A stretch of 28,854 bases of DNA from DATNPH01 sp036703315 (GTDB lineage: Bacteria > Cyanobacteriota > Cyanobacteriia > Cyanobacteriales > Coleofasciculaceae): NCBI GenBank assembly GCA_036703315.1, contig DATNPH010000274.1, positions 1 to 28,854 of the forward strand. Direction: 5' to 3'. The notes under the pieces were generated by a model, which did no database searches, was not told where the DNA came from, and saw only the letters and a program-made list of their open reading frames with translations. Position 1 is the first letter of the stretch; every line of letters starts with the position of its first letter. Made by a program: the position numbers and the translations under genes. This document shows, one piece after another, positions 1 to 9,592 of the stretch.

Positions 1-46
1 TCACGCAGACCCTGCAATGAACTGCACTTTTAGTATTTTACAGCCA

Positions 47-132
47 ATGAACTTCTCTTCTGGTAAAAAACTTGTGTTCACCACGGATTGGAAGGCTCTA
101 TTTTCCGTGGACTGTGATGAACTTCTCTTCTG
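47..132. repeat. 16-bp direct repeats flanking an inverted repeat
   Basis: ATGAACTTCTCTTCTG occurs exactly at 47-62 and 117-132. Between the copies lies an inverted repeat, CCACGGA at 81-87 and TCCGTGG at 104-110. A partial third ATGAACT is at 17-23. The symmetry suggests protein-binding sites or a recombination or element end. The function is not known and no transposase is adjacent. Confidence 0.6.
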
Positions 133-153
133 AAAATGACAGTATAGGGGGAG

Positions 154-183
154 GGTCGGAGTTTCTCAGAAACGACCGTTTTT
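154..183 (+). terminator. Hairpin followed by a short T run, possible terminator
   Basis: GGTC (154-157) pairs with GACC (174-177), and inside it GTTTC (161-165) pairs with GAAAC (169-173) around a TCA loop, with a GGA bulge. Five T follow at 179-183. It could end a transcript entering from the left or be a structured leader. The T run is short, so this is tentative. Confidence 0.3.
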
Positions 184-394
184 GAGAGACTTAAGGACAC
201 AGGTGCACTTGCTCCGGTGAAAGCTGTTTTGAAAGGAGTTGTTAAGCTTGTTGATACTAATCGAGGTTATCGCCGCCAGTGGCAACGAAATTTCAAAGGT
301 TCCAGGTGTGATTACACGTTAGCTGCCCTATGGTGTAATGGAGTTGAACGACGCTTTCAAACCAGCCAATAGCTTCATTGACACAATACAAACG

Positions 395-1575
395 ATGACA
401 ACAGTTTTGTTTGTCCACGGTACAGGGGTACGCAATCCTGGGTATGAGGAAACATTTAAACTTATTGAGCAGAAGCTCCAGGCTGAACGTCCAGATATAT
501 TGGTTGAGCGTTGTCTATGGGGTGATTCTTTAGGGACAAAACTGAATGCTCAAGGTGCTTCTATACCCCTCTATGACGCGACACTAACGCTAGACGAGAG
601 GGAGGAGGAAGAGTACGAAATTGTACTTTGGGAGCAGTTATACTGCGACCCCCTTTATGAATTACGGGTATTGTCGCTGAAACCTGTTGATGAGAGTGCT
701 GGTAGTCCTTTTGGAGAACAGCCAGGGGATGAATTACACGCTCGTGTGGAAAGTCTAAATCCTTCCCCCGAACTACAAGCCAAGCTGGAAGAGGCGGGAA
801 TTGCCTCTGTGTTTGATGAGGCACGAGAGGTCGTTATCCGTAGTGACCCTTACAATGAGGCATTGCAGAAAGCCTCAGAAGAGTTGGGTGAGTATCGTGA
901 GGCGGTAGCCAGAGCGATTGCTGCTCAAGCTATGTTTGAGTGCGAACAACAAGAAATGTTTCCTCCCATACTCACCGATGCCCCTTTGAGGGATGAAGTC
1001 GTTAAACTCCTGAGTCTGGCGTTGGGAGAGGCAGAGTTGGGAATTGGGGACTGGGTCGTCAAGGCATTGTCTCAATTAGCGCCCATTGGTACGTTTTTCG
1101 TGAAGCGCAGGCGAGGGGCAATTACCAGTGCGGTCTCTCCGATCCCTTGTGATATTTTGCTGTATCAAGGTCGGGGCATCGCATTCGTGCTTTCATTCGA
1201 GACAAAATTGAGCAGGCAGAACCACCCGTAGTATTACTAGCTCACAGTCTAGGAGGGATTGCCTGTGTCGATTTGCTGGTTAAACACCCTCTGTCTCAGG
1301 TAGCGCTGCTAGTTACAGCGGGTTCTCAAGCGCCGTTTTTATACGAAATTAATGCCCTCTACAGTTTGGAATACGGCGAACCGCTACCCGACCATTTTCC
1401 CAGTTGGTTGAATATCTACGACTTGCGGGATTTCCTCAGTTACATTGGAGCTAATGTCTTCCCCAACAAAGTGCAAGATGTGTTGGTCGATAGCAAACAA
1501 CCGTTCCCGCGAGCACACGGGGCGTACTGGACAAATGATGCAATGTGGAAGGCGATTATCCAAAGGTTGCCATGA
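395..1575 (+). pseudogene. Alpha/beta hydrolase, frameshifted (first gene of defence-like operon)
   Basis: The frame from ATG 395 opens with MTTVLFVHGTGVR, the HG oxyanion-type strand end of an alpha/beta hydrolase; an in-frame ATG at 338 is less likely. This frame stops at 1231 without the nucleophile elbow. The elbow, AHSLGG (GxSxG-like), is in another frame around 1240-1258, which continues to a stop at 1573-1575. The two halves join at CGGGGC (1172-1177): one extra G would give an uninterrupted protein reading GRGHRIRAF. The break is therefore a 1-base deletion in a G run: real inactivation, phase variation or a sequencing error. The second half ends in a 4-bp ATGA overlap with the caspase-STAND gene, so the pair was built as a translationally coupled operon. 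Such hydrolases can act as lipase-like effectors or regulators in NTPase conflict systems; that role here is inferred. Confidence 0.75.
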
Positions 1576-4500
1576 GTGAGTTCATCGCCCTTCCAGAACG
1601 AACCTATGGGCTAGTTATCGGTATTGAGAGATACCGTGAAAGTTCTTGGAATGTCAAAGGGGGTGGACCAGCGCATGACGCTCTTAAGTTTGCTCAGTGG
1701 CTTTGTGAATGCGGGGTGCCAAAAAAAAATATTCGGCTTTGCTTGTCGTCTCTGGAGGAAAATAGCGATTTAGTTGAGCAATCTGAATTGGCGGTAGAGG
1801 AGGCAACAGAGCCAAATATTACTTCCCTCATTACCGATTTTTTATCCGAGAAGAAAGGGGATTTACTCTACCTGTTTTGGGCAGGGCATGGTCTGATTAC
1901 CTCAGAACGAGACCGCAGGCTACTTTGTGCAGATGCCACCAAACAGAATTGGCAGAATTTGGATTTGAATTCGTTGCTCGTTTTTTTGGGTTCAGATAGG
2001 TTTCAAATTCAAAATCATATTTGCATCGTTGATGCCTGTGCCAGTTATATTTTGGAGTCGAAAGGACGACCGACGAATTTAGGGGGTAAAACCTTTTCCA
2101 GTGGGCAGCCAAGAAAAGAAAGCCAGCAGTTCGTTTTGCTGGCTACGAGAGAAGGAGAGCAAGCGAAGGTTAGCGCTGAGGGAAAAACAGGATACTTTTC
2201 CCAAGCTGTGAGGGAGGCGTTGGAAGAGGAGGCGAATGACTCCTGGCCCCCGAATATGGAGACAATCGCTGAGAAAGTTAAGCAGCGACTTGCAGGATTA
2301 GAGAAAAAACAATTACCAACTTATTTTTATCGTCGAAGTTGGGATGGCGATATAGACCAGCTCAATCTAGATGTGGCGAAAACACGACGGTCATCAACGC
2401 TAGGTGCAAGAGAGTCTAACGCAGGCGATGAATTTCATGTTCTGTGGGCTGCTCGGCGTGCAGTTCAGCTTCTTAATCCAAGAAGTGGGCTTTGCCAAGT
2501 TGAGATGGAGAATGTGTCGCCAGTTGATGCTGATGGTGTTGATGAAGCTGGAGATCTCTTTTTAGGCGTTGACCTCACTGAGTATTACGATGGTAAAGAT
2601 TTCTTCACCGCAGCAAAAGTTATCACATCACAACTGAAGTACAGTACGCGCCACCCTACAAAGGCTTGGACAGCAAGCCGATTGTGCGCGGTTTCCGAGA
2701 AAGGGCAAGCTTCAGTCATCCAACGTTTAGCGGATATTTACAAGGGCTTTGTTCTAAAAAATCCTCGTGATGAGGTTATTAGGAAGCTCAGTATACGTTT
2801 AGTTAGCAACCAACCAGCAGCTGCTGATTTGCCGGCTGTACTGAGTAATGCCCAAGAAGTTTTGAAGGCGATCGCAGTCTCTACGCAAATTCAGACGGCT
2901 CAATTGCTCAAACAACTGCCAGCGCAGAATCACGACGTTATCAAAGCCTTACAAGCTGGGACTGGCTTGACGAGTGGTGAATTTACCGATTTTCTGCGGA
3001 TTTTAGATCTGAGTAGTTGCGGAGAAGAAGCACGGGCATTTCAACGATTGCGTTTAATTCAAGAATTGAGACCTTCGGTCAGCAACAACCCTACTGCTGC
3101 CTTACGAGACCTCTGTGATTTAATTCGACGCGAAGCCTTGCCAGAGACAGAACAGTCAAAGGGGTTGTCAGAACACGAGGTTCTAGCTGCTCTCGGTGTT
3201 TACGACAAAGAGGCTCTTCTCCCAGCCCCTTCTCATGTTCAACCTGTAAAGCGTGTCATTGAGACAAGTGAGGCTAAAGACTTAGCTAACACTATTACCA
3301 CTGCAAGTTGCGGCAAGGTTTTAGCTCATGGAAATGCGGGAGTTGGCAAAACTACAACTGTTCAGGCGTTATCAAAGTATTTGCCATCAGGGTCTCTCGT
3401 AATTGTATACGACTGTTTCGGTGGAGGCAGTTACCTGGTTGCTGGAGATGAACGCCACACGCACAAACGAGCATTGCTTCAACTGACAAACGAACTAGCT
3501 GTTCATTGTGGAACTCCCTTCCTCATTCAATCAGCCCACGAAAAACCAGATTTGTACCGCAACTTCAGGAAATCCCTGGAGATGGCATCGAAAATCGTTG
3601 CTGCCCAAGATGGGCTATTGGTCATCGTGATTGACGCAGCAGATAACGCAATTATTGCTGCTGAGGATATTAAGGATTGTTTCGTACCCGATCTATGGAG
3701 TATCCCTATCCCTGAGAACTGTCGCCTACTGATGACTTCGCGATCGCACCGTCGAGCAACCCTAAAACCACCTTCTAGAATCGTGGAATTTGAGCTTAAG
3801 GGTTTTGATGAGGAAGCATCAACAGCTCACCTACAGCAAATATTTCCAAATGTTGATATTAAAAGCGGTGCGCTGTTCCATGATCACACTAATGGAAATC
3901 CGCGTGTGCAGTACTATCTGTTGGATAAAGCGGAAACAGCGGGTGCAAACGAAGAATCTCTGGCGCAACTTCTCGAAGACTCACGCCGTACACCAGATGC
4001 CATCTTTGGTGATTTGCTGGAAGCGGCTGTCGAGCATTCATCCCAACCAGACAAGTCGCAGCAGCAGTTGGCGGCATTGATTTGTCTCACACGTCCCGTC
4101 CCAATTCATGTCTTTGCTGATGCCGTAGGTATTAGCCTTGCGGAGGCATATAACTTCTGCCGTGCATTGGTACCCGGTTTAGTTCTGGAAAACGATGAAG
4201 CTTCCTTCCGGGATGAGGATTTTGAAACTTATCTGCGAGATCGGCAAACGCCTGATGAATTGACTTCTGCCCAGAGGCAGTTGGGAGAACATTTCCTGAC
4301 ACGCGCAACACAAGATAGTTATGCAGCCAAAGTGGTTGCAGAACACCTCTTTCGTGCAAAGCAATACCAGGAGGTCATCAATCTGGCAATCGCTGGACTT
4401 GACGCTTCAGTAATTCAAGACAACATTCTGCGTCTCCAGAGCCAGCGACGACGCATTACTCTGGCAATGAAATCTGCCTGTGAACTGGGCTATGAGGACG

Positions 4501-7500
4501 AGGCTGTTTGCCTTATCTTGCTTGCAGCGGAAACGGCCCGTTCTGACAGTGCAGTCACGGCGTTAGTTCGGGAGAATCCAGAGCTTGCGGCACGATATGG
4601 AGACACCGATGGTGTTGCCCGTCTTTACTCCCGTAACGAGAATGATTCGTGGCTGGGTTCGGTTCATCTCCGGACTGCTGCCATGTATGCCCGCGATCCG
4701 GCACAACGCGATCGCGCAGAAGATCACCTTCGTTCAGCTGAAGCCTGGATTCGACGAAGGTCAGCACTGCCAAAACACGAAAGACATCGTTGGAATCTCA
4801 GTCTTGGTGATATCGCCTGTGGTGCTGAAGCTGTTTTCTGGCTTGAGGGTGCAGAAGCAGCAAAGCAATGGTTGACCCGATGGCGGCCCATCAGCGCAGT
4901 AGTAGATGCACTTAAGGACTTAGCTACGTCGTTAGCTAAGCAACTTAGTCAGGAACAACTGGAAGAAGTTCTACAAGTTCTAAAACTCCCCTTGTGGGCA
5001 GTAGCGATGATCTTGGGAATTTTTTACCAGACTGGGAATCAATCTTCTAATGCTTTGGTGAGTAAAGTGGCAGAACAACTGTATGAAGCCATTCGCCAAG
5101 GGCGGAAGTATAGCAGAGTCAGGGGAACATGGTCGATTGCCTTTTGTGAAATAGCTGTTTTGAGTGGTGTGGATGTAGAGCAAACTCAGCAACTTCTCAC
5201 AGTTCTTTGTCCACCGTTTCCCCAGACGGCTCCATACAACCATTTCGATCTGCCGGGATACGATGCATCGCTCAAAGTAGCGAGCCTACAATCTGCACTA
5301 GCTGGTAAGGAGCTGACTACAGATGAACTCTTACCAGAGCGTTATCGTCCTCAAGAGGGTCATAAGGATCAGTTCTACGAGCAAAGACAGCGCTTCCACG
5401 AAATCATTGGTAAAGTTCTCGGTGTATATCGGGTTCGTACTCGCACCATTGTAGAGCAGCTTGCGGTTACTGATATTGCAGAAGCATTGTCTGATGAACT
5501 TGCAAAACGTCTCAAAGAGAGCGGATACCGATGGTTCAAATCTGATCTGCAATATGCTTTGTGGGCAGAGAAAGTGTGTGAGTCTCTGTTGAATTGCTCA
5601 GGTGATGCTGAAAGCCTGCTCGAAGAGATTGCTGACGCCGCAGAACCTATTATGCATGGGGCAGCACCCCGATTGTGGATAGACCTTGCTGAAAGAATGA
5701 TGCTCCAGGGAGCATATCGTTCATTGGCATACCACTTGCTTGAGCGGGCTGCTCAGTATGTCATTGATCAACCTTTTCCCGGACGCGATCGCTGGCAAAC
5801 CCTATTGCGTTGTGCTTCGGTTGTCAGTCGATATGACGAGGAATTGGGACGGGATTACTACAAACGCAGTCTCGCGGCGGCTGAAAGTATTGACGACGAT
5901 AGCGTGTATTTATTGTCTTGGCTGTCCCGCTTGGCACATCAGATCGCACCTTCTCTATCAGTTGAAGATAGGTGTAATTTCTCGATACGTCTTGCTCACA
6001 TCGTTGAAGCTCATAAGGATTATGTGTCCGAGCCTTCTGAACTGCCCTGGAAGGCAACACTTTGTGCTGTTTCTCGGCTAGATGCTGCCAATGGGTTGGC
6101 GTTGTGCAGTCGATGGGATGATGAAAACCACTTCCAACTGGAAGATGGCATCATTACTGTTGTCAAAGAAGTAACTGAAACTGACTTTCTTTCTCCTCTT
6201 GAAGGACTCTGGTTACTCCGGTTGGCAGGGGAGAGACATGACGTATCCAAAGATGCCATTCCGCTCCTCGAAAAGCTACGAACTAGAGGTGTTTCTGCTC
6301 GACCGCAGCTTGTGCAAATGATGCAGGCGCTCAGCTATTGGGTTCGACGGGATATTCCACTAGCAGAGCGCACAACAGCAGCGACTCGCATCGTAGAATG
6401 GGCAGATGCTCATGGCATGGGGCAATTGGCAGGTATTGCTGAGTTGCGCGAACTGATATCGTTTGGCTCCTCTCTTCCGCCTAGAGAAGACCGAGATAGT
6501 TCTTCTCCATACCGTCCAACAGCAACCCGTGAACCTAAGTTCGACATAACTCTGGGGATATTGATCTTGCGTTTCAGCTCAGAGTCTGTATCCCTGATTC
6601 TTTTGTTGAGCTATGTCTTACATCCAACCCAGATCCGCGAATTTATTGTCCAGAGCATCATTGACAACGCTCGTAGCGGCTCTTTTGCTGATTTAGAGAC
6701 ACAGCTTCGTCAAGTCTGGATGAATGCGGGTAGCAGCAGCACAGTTGAGGAATTTTTGACCACTTTTGGACGGTCGGTTGCTCCTTCTCAGGGCGTGGAC
6801 TATTTGAATGAGCTAATCTCACTGGATGTCAGCATATCGCTGGTTCATGAAATCGCCATAGCGCTACAAACCTATCTAACCCAGTGGCGCAACTCGACCA
6901 TCATACAGGATTGGATTCCAGAAGGTATCGGCAAGTTTCTCGAACTTCACCTGCCAGCACTTTTGGTTTCATGGTATGGCTCAGTTGTCCCTCTAGAAAC
7001 GGTTCTCTCGGTACCCAACCTTGCTGGACAAACACGGGCGGCTCTGCTTCTTCCGGCTATCACCCAACATCTAGAGTCACTTTCTCCACAGGAACTCTAT
7101 AAGGCAGCTAAATCTCTAGCAGTACCACTTCCGCCCGCAAAACTTCGGGATATTCTTGACTGGTCCATTACACGAGTTGAAACGCAAATAGAGCAAGGCA
7201 GGGAAATACGTCCCGTACTCCAGACGCAGTTGCCCGATACATCGCCAGCGGTACTGGCTCATTTCTTCTGGGCATTGTTCGGGCATCCTGATAAGCGAGT
7301 TAGATGGAGAGCGTTACACGCTGCACGGGCGATTATCAAACTTCCTAACCCGGCTCTGCTTGAAGAACTTGTGAATTTGTCCTGGTCAGAAACGGTGGGA
7401 GCGTTTCGATCACCCCAGTTGGAGTTCTACTGGATTTCTGCTCGAACATGGCTGATGTTGCTTTTCCAGAGATTGTCAGATGAGTGCCCTCAGATGCTAC

Positions 7501-8948
7501 AGCAGTACGCGCAGGCAATTGCAGACCATGCACTAAACTGTGCTTTCCCCCACACACAAATTCGAGAACTCGCCAAGCAAGCTGCACTATGCATAGTTAA
7601 GCATGAGCCGCGATCGCTACCACCTGATATTGTCGAACAATTGAACTTTACAAATGCTCCATCAGCCTGCCTTTACCCACGAGAGGATCGATATGAATTG
7701 CGTACAAGTTCTTGGGCAGAAGTAGAGAAAGTCAAGACGGAGAGCCGATTCAGCTTTGACAGTATGGATACTTTGCCCTACTGGTACAATCGGCCATCGA
7801 GTGTTTTTGGCTATGCCAAACCCGATATTGCGGCTACAGCAGAGAAATGGATTTGCGATAACTGGGGGCGAACCGACCAGGATTGGTATGAAGATCAACG
7901 TGATTTGAGCGATCGCTACGATTGGGGAGAAAAGTCAAATAGACACGGCAGTATTCCAAGAGTAGAGAATCTCCGTATATATCTTGAGTACCATGCGATG
8001 CTGTGTGCAGCAGGCGAAATGATAGACGAGTTAATGCCTGTTGCTGTCGATACCTACGAAGACGCAGGATGTCCTTGGGAAGAATGGATTCAAGGTCATC
8101 TCTGTGTAAGTCCTAACTACTGGTTGGCAGACCTTCGTCTACCAACACCCTATCGTCCAGATAGCTGGGGACAGTTTCCACCAATCAAGGAGTGGTTAAA
8201 GCAATATCCATTGGAAGAGTTTGATTCAGGTCTCGGACTAATAGAGCCAGGACATACCGGCGAAATTGTTATTTGGGGGGATATTGATCTCTATGACTCT
8301 GAACGAGTCGGTCATATACGGACAACTAGCGCATTGGTTAATCCAGTTACAGCGCGTTCTTTGCTCCATGCTCTGCAAACAACTTCACATCATAGCTATC
8401 AATTACCTGTAGGAGGCAGAGGATATGGTGAGTTTGAAATTAGCGAACTAGGTTTTGAACTGGAGTCATGGCTAGAAGTTAAAAGTCAGGATGGAGAGGC
8501 ACTAGATAAATTTGATCCACTTACCAAACAATCCAGGCTTGAATCGGAGTTCATAACCCTAAGCAGTAACTTTGTCAAATCAGTGAATTTAAACAAGCCA
8601 CCGGGTTGTTGGGAGTATGTTTCTACTGATGGGCATAAAATCGCGTATTTAGAATTTTGGAGTGATAATCTTCAGGAGCAACATGTAACAAAAGCCTTTT
8701 CCAGTGGAAAAAGGTGGTGGATTCAGGTGGAGTCACTGCTTGAGTACTTGAAGCAACGTGAACGTGACCTCATTATCGAAGTTCAAATAGCTCACAACCG
8801 TTGGCACGAGCGCAGAGAAGAAGGTGAAGAATATGACTCTGGAGCAACAACCATCTACCTCCTCCGACGAGACGGAACTCTCGAAACCTTGGACAGCCGT
8901 CGTGAGGTTAGGCAAACGGATCGTGAAAGAACTCGATCTGGAAGATAG
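1572..8948 (+). CDS. Caspase-like / PD-(D/E)XK-like / STAND NTPase, giant Avs-like protein
   Basis: The protein is 2458 residues from ATG 1572; this start is preferred over an in-frame ATG at 1545 because it overlaps the upstream stop as ATGA. Residues 1-260 form a caspase-like (peptidase C14) domain with the catalytic dyad in FWAGHG (His106) and IVDACAS (Cys156). Residues about 285-380 resemble the nuclease domain of DUF4297/Cap4-type proteins, with acidic residues around 311-335 and QLK at 354-356. A STAND NTPase follows: Walker A GNAGVGKT at 587-594, Walker B with Asp688 in VIVIDAADN, and a TSRSHRR segment near 725. The remaining 1700 residues are mostly helical and repeat-like, as in the target-sensing arms of Avs proteins. 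By family knowledge, such proteins sense an invader, oligomerise and activate the N-terminal effectors. Having both a protease and a nuclease-like domain on one NTPase is unusual. The specific function is inferred. Confidence 0.85.
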   Translation: MSEFIALPERTYGLVIGIERYRESSWNVKGGGPAHDALKFAQWLCECGVPKKNIRLCLSSLEENSDLVEQSELAVEEATEPNITSLITDFLSEKKGDLLYLFWAGHGLITSERDRRLLCADATKQNWQNLDLNSLLVFLGSDRFQIQNHICIVDACASYILESKGRPTNLGGKTFSSGQPRKESQQFVLLATREGEQAKVSAEGKTGYFSQAVREALEEEANDSWPPNMETIAEKVKQRLAGLEKKQLPTYFYRRSWDGDIDQLNLDVAKTRRSSTLGARESNAGDEFHVLWAARRAVQLLNPRSGLCQVEMENVSPVDADGVDEAGDLFLGVDLTEYYDGKDFFTAAKVITSQLKYSTRHPTKAWTASRLCAVSEKGQASVIQRLADIYKGFVLKNPRDEVIRKLSIRLVSNQPAAADLPAVLSNAQEVLKAIAVSTQIQTAQLLKQLPAQNHDVIKALQAGTGLTSGEFTDFLRILDLSSCGEEARAFQRLRLIQELRPSVSNNPTAALRDLCDLIRREALPETEQSKGLSEHEVLAALGVYDKEALLPAPSHVQPVKRVIETSEAKDLANTITTASCGKVLAHGNAGVGKTTTVQALSKYLPSGSLVIVYDCFGGGSYLVAGDERHTHKRALLQLTNELAVHCGTPFLIQSAHEKPDLYRNFRKSLEMASKIVAAQDGLLVIVIDAADNAIIAAEDIKDCFVPDLWSIPIPENCRLLMTSRSHRRATLKPPSRIVEFELKGFDEEASTAHLQQIFPNVDIKSGALFHDHTNGNPRVQYYLLDKAETAGANEESLAQLLEDSRRTPDAIFGDLLEAAVEHSSQPDKSQQQLAALICLTRPVPIHVFADAVGISLAEAYNFCRALVPGLVLENDEASFRDEDFETYLRDRQTPDELTSAQRQLGEHFLTRATQDSYAAKVVAEHLFRAKQYQEVINLAIAGLDASVIQDNILRLQSQRRRITLAMKSACELGYEDEAVCLILLAAETARSDSAVTALVRENPELAARYGDTDGVARLYSRNENDSWLGSVHLRTAAMYARDPAQRDRAEDHLRSAEAWIRRRSALPKHERHRWNLSLGDIACGAEAVFWLEGAEAAKQWLTRWRPISAVVDALKDLATSLAKQLSQEQLEEVLQVLKLPLWAVAMILGIFYQTGNQSSNALVSKVAEQLYEAIRQGRKYSRVRGTWSIAFCEIAVLSGVDVEQTQQLLTVLCPPFPQTAPYNHFDLPGYDASLKVASLQSALAGKELTTDELLPERYRPQEGHKDQFYEQRQRFHEIIGKVLGVYRVRTRTIVEQLAVTDIAEALSDELAKRLKESGYRWFKSDLQYALWAEKVCESLLNCSGDAESLLEEIADAAEPIMHGAAPRLWIDLAERMMLQGAYRSLAYHLLERAAQYVIDQPFPGRDRWQTLLRCASVVSRYDEELGRDYYKRSLAAAESIDDDSVYLLSWLSRLAHQIAPSLSVEDRCNFSIRLAHIVEAHKDYVSEPSELPWKATLCAVSRLDAANGLALCSRWDDENHFQLEDGIITVVKEVTETDFLSPLEGLWLLRLAGERHDVSKDAIPLLEKLRTRGVSARPQLVQMMQALSYWVRRDIPLAERTTAATRIVEWADAHGMGQLAGIAELRELISFGSSLPPREDRDSSSPYRPTATREPKFDITLGILILRFSSESVSLILLLSYVLHPTQIREFIVQSIIDNARSGSFADLETQLRQVWMNAGSSSTVEEFLTTFGRSVAPSQGVDYLNELISLDVSISLVHEIAIALQTYLTQWRNSTIIQDWIPEGIGKFLELHLPALLVSWYGSVVPLETVLSVPNLAGQTRAALLLPAITQHLESLSPQELYKAAKSLAVPLPPAKLRDILDWSITRVETQIEQGREIRPVLQTQLPDTSPAVLAHFFWALFGHPDKRVRWRALHAARAIIKLPNPALLEELVNLSWSETVGAFRSPQLEFYWISARTWLMLLFQRLSDECPQMLQQYAQAIADHALNCAFPHTQIRELAKQAALCIVKHEPRSLPPDIVEQLNFTNAPSACLYPREDRYELRTSSWAEVEKVKTESRFSFDSMDTLPYWYNRPSSVFGYAKPDIAATAEKWICDNWGRTDQDWYEDQRDLSDRYDWGEKSNRHGSIPRVENLRIYLEYHAMLCAAGEMIDELMPVAVDTYEDAGCPWEEWIQGHLCVSPNYWLADLRLPTPYRPDSWGQFPPIKEWLKQYPLEEFDSGLGLIEPGHTGEIVIWGDIDLYDSERVGHIRTTSALVNPVTARSLLHALQTTSHHSYQLPVGGRGYGEFEISELGFELESWLEVKSQDGEALDKFDPLTKQSRLESEFITLSSNFVKSVNLNKPPGCWEYVSTDGHKIAYLEFWSDNLQEQHVTKAFSSGKRWWIQVESLLEYLKQRERDLIIEVQIAHNRWHERREEGEEYDSGATTIYLLRRDGTLETLDSRREVRQTDRERTRSGR

Positions 8949-9576
8949 CGTAGACACATTGGGACGATGGATGGCTCATCGGATTGCAGAACTGATGGAG
9001 CGTGCCGAACAAGCCGAAACAGAAGCAGAGCGAGAAGCAGCGAAAAGAGAGTGTACCGATGTAATTATCAGGTTGTGGGAGCATAGAGCGAAATTTCCCT
9101 TCAAACCACCTCTCGCAGATATTGCCAAATTCTTGAAGAACCTTACGAGCGATCCATCTCCTTCCCACTGGGAAAAACCTGAACCACCTGACGGGACATG
9201 GAACAGCATTCTGCCACATCTTGAGAAGCTTCAAGAGCGCGAGTATAGGATTTGCCATAATATGGCAGTTGCCGAAACCTCATTAGAGGAGGAACGTGAG
9301 TGGCTGGAGGAGCATCCTCAGGAAATGTCTGACGACGAGTGTGAAATCATTAAGTATTTGCTCAAGTTGCGCGAGCAGATGGATGGTGATGATTACTCTC
9401 TAGATGGTGTTCGCCTACCAAAGTTGGCTTCTCTTCCGGGCGATGAACGGGCGCATCGGGGGCTTGAAGCTCTAGCCAACATCAATGCTGAACGTCAGGC
9501 GCTTTTGGAGTCTGTCAAATCATCGACTGAGAACTTAGGTGACAACGCAGAAGATGAAGAAGTTGTAGAGGAGTAA
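8833..9576 (+). CDS. Small partner protein of the caspase-STAND gene, unknown function
   Basis: This acidic, helix-rich protein of about 247 residues has no transmembrane segment. Its N-terminal part (from LSKPWTAVVRLGKRIV to LGRWMAHRIAELMERAEQ) looks like a compact conserved domain; the C-terminus is acidic and probably disordered. ATG 8833 has a purine-rich GAAGGTGAAG upstream; GTG 8824 is a possible longer start. The gene overlaps the end of the STAND gene by 116 bp in another frame. A start at Met 8968 would avoid the overlap but would remove well-formed sequence, so I keep the longer form. Position and orientation suggest an accessory subunit of the same system. A weak 5-bp stem plus TTTTTT at 9569-9602 could terminate the operon. 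I do not recognise the family. Confidence 0.75.
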   Translation: MTLEQQPSTSSDETELSKPWTAVVRLGKRIVKELDLEDSVDTLGRWMAHRIAELMERAEQAETEAEREAAKRECTDVIIRLWEHRAKFPFKPPLADIAKFLKNLTSDPSPSHWEKPEPPDGTWNSILPHLEKLQEREYRICHNMAVAETSLEEEREWLEEHPQEMSDDECEIIKYLLKLREQMDGDDYSLDGVRLPKLASLPGDERAHRGLEALANINAERQALLESVKSSTENLGDNAEDEEVVEE

Positions 9577-9592
9577 GTTCTGATTCACCCTC

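Larger units (their letters stand above)
1..394. other. Left-edge intergenic region upstream of the defence-like operon
   Basis: No gene is confidently supported before the hydrolase. The stretch holds a 16-bp direct repeat flanking an inverted repeat (47-132) and a hairpin (154-177). A GTG-started frame at 217-372 would give 51 residues of unrecognised sequence; I do not call it because it has no clear ribosome binding site and overlaps the next gene. The operon promoter must lie here or off the left edge, but I see no convincing -35/-10 pair. Confidence 0.5.

Noticed and set aside
217..372. 51-codon GTG frame upstream of the hydrolase
   Set aside because: Sequence looks partly protein-like but has no ribosome binding site, matches no family I know, and overlaps the hydrolase region out of frame.
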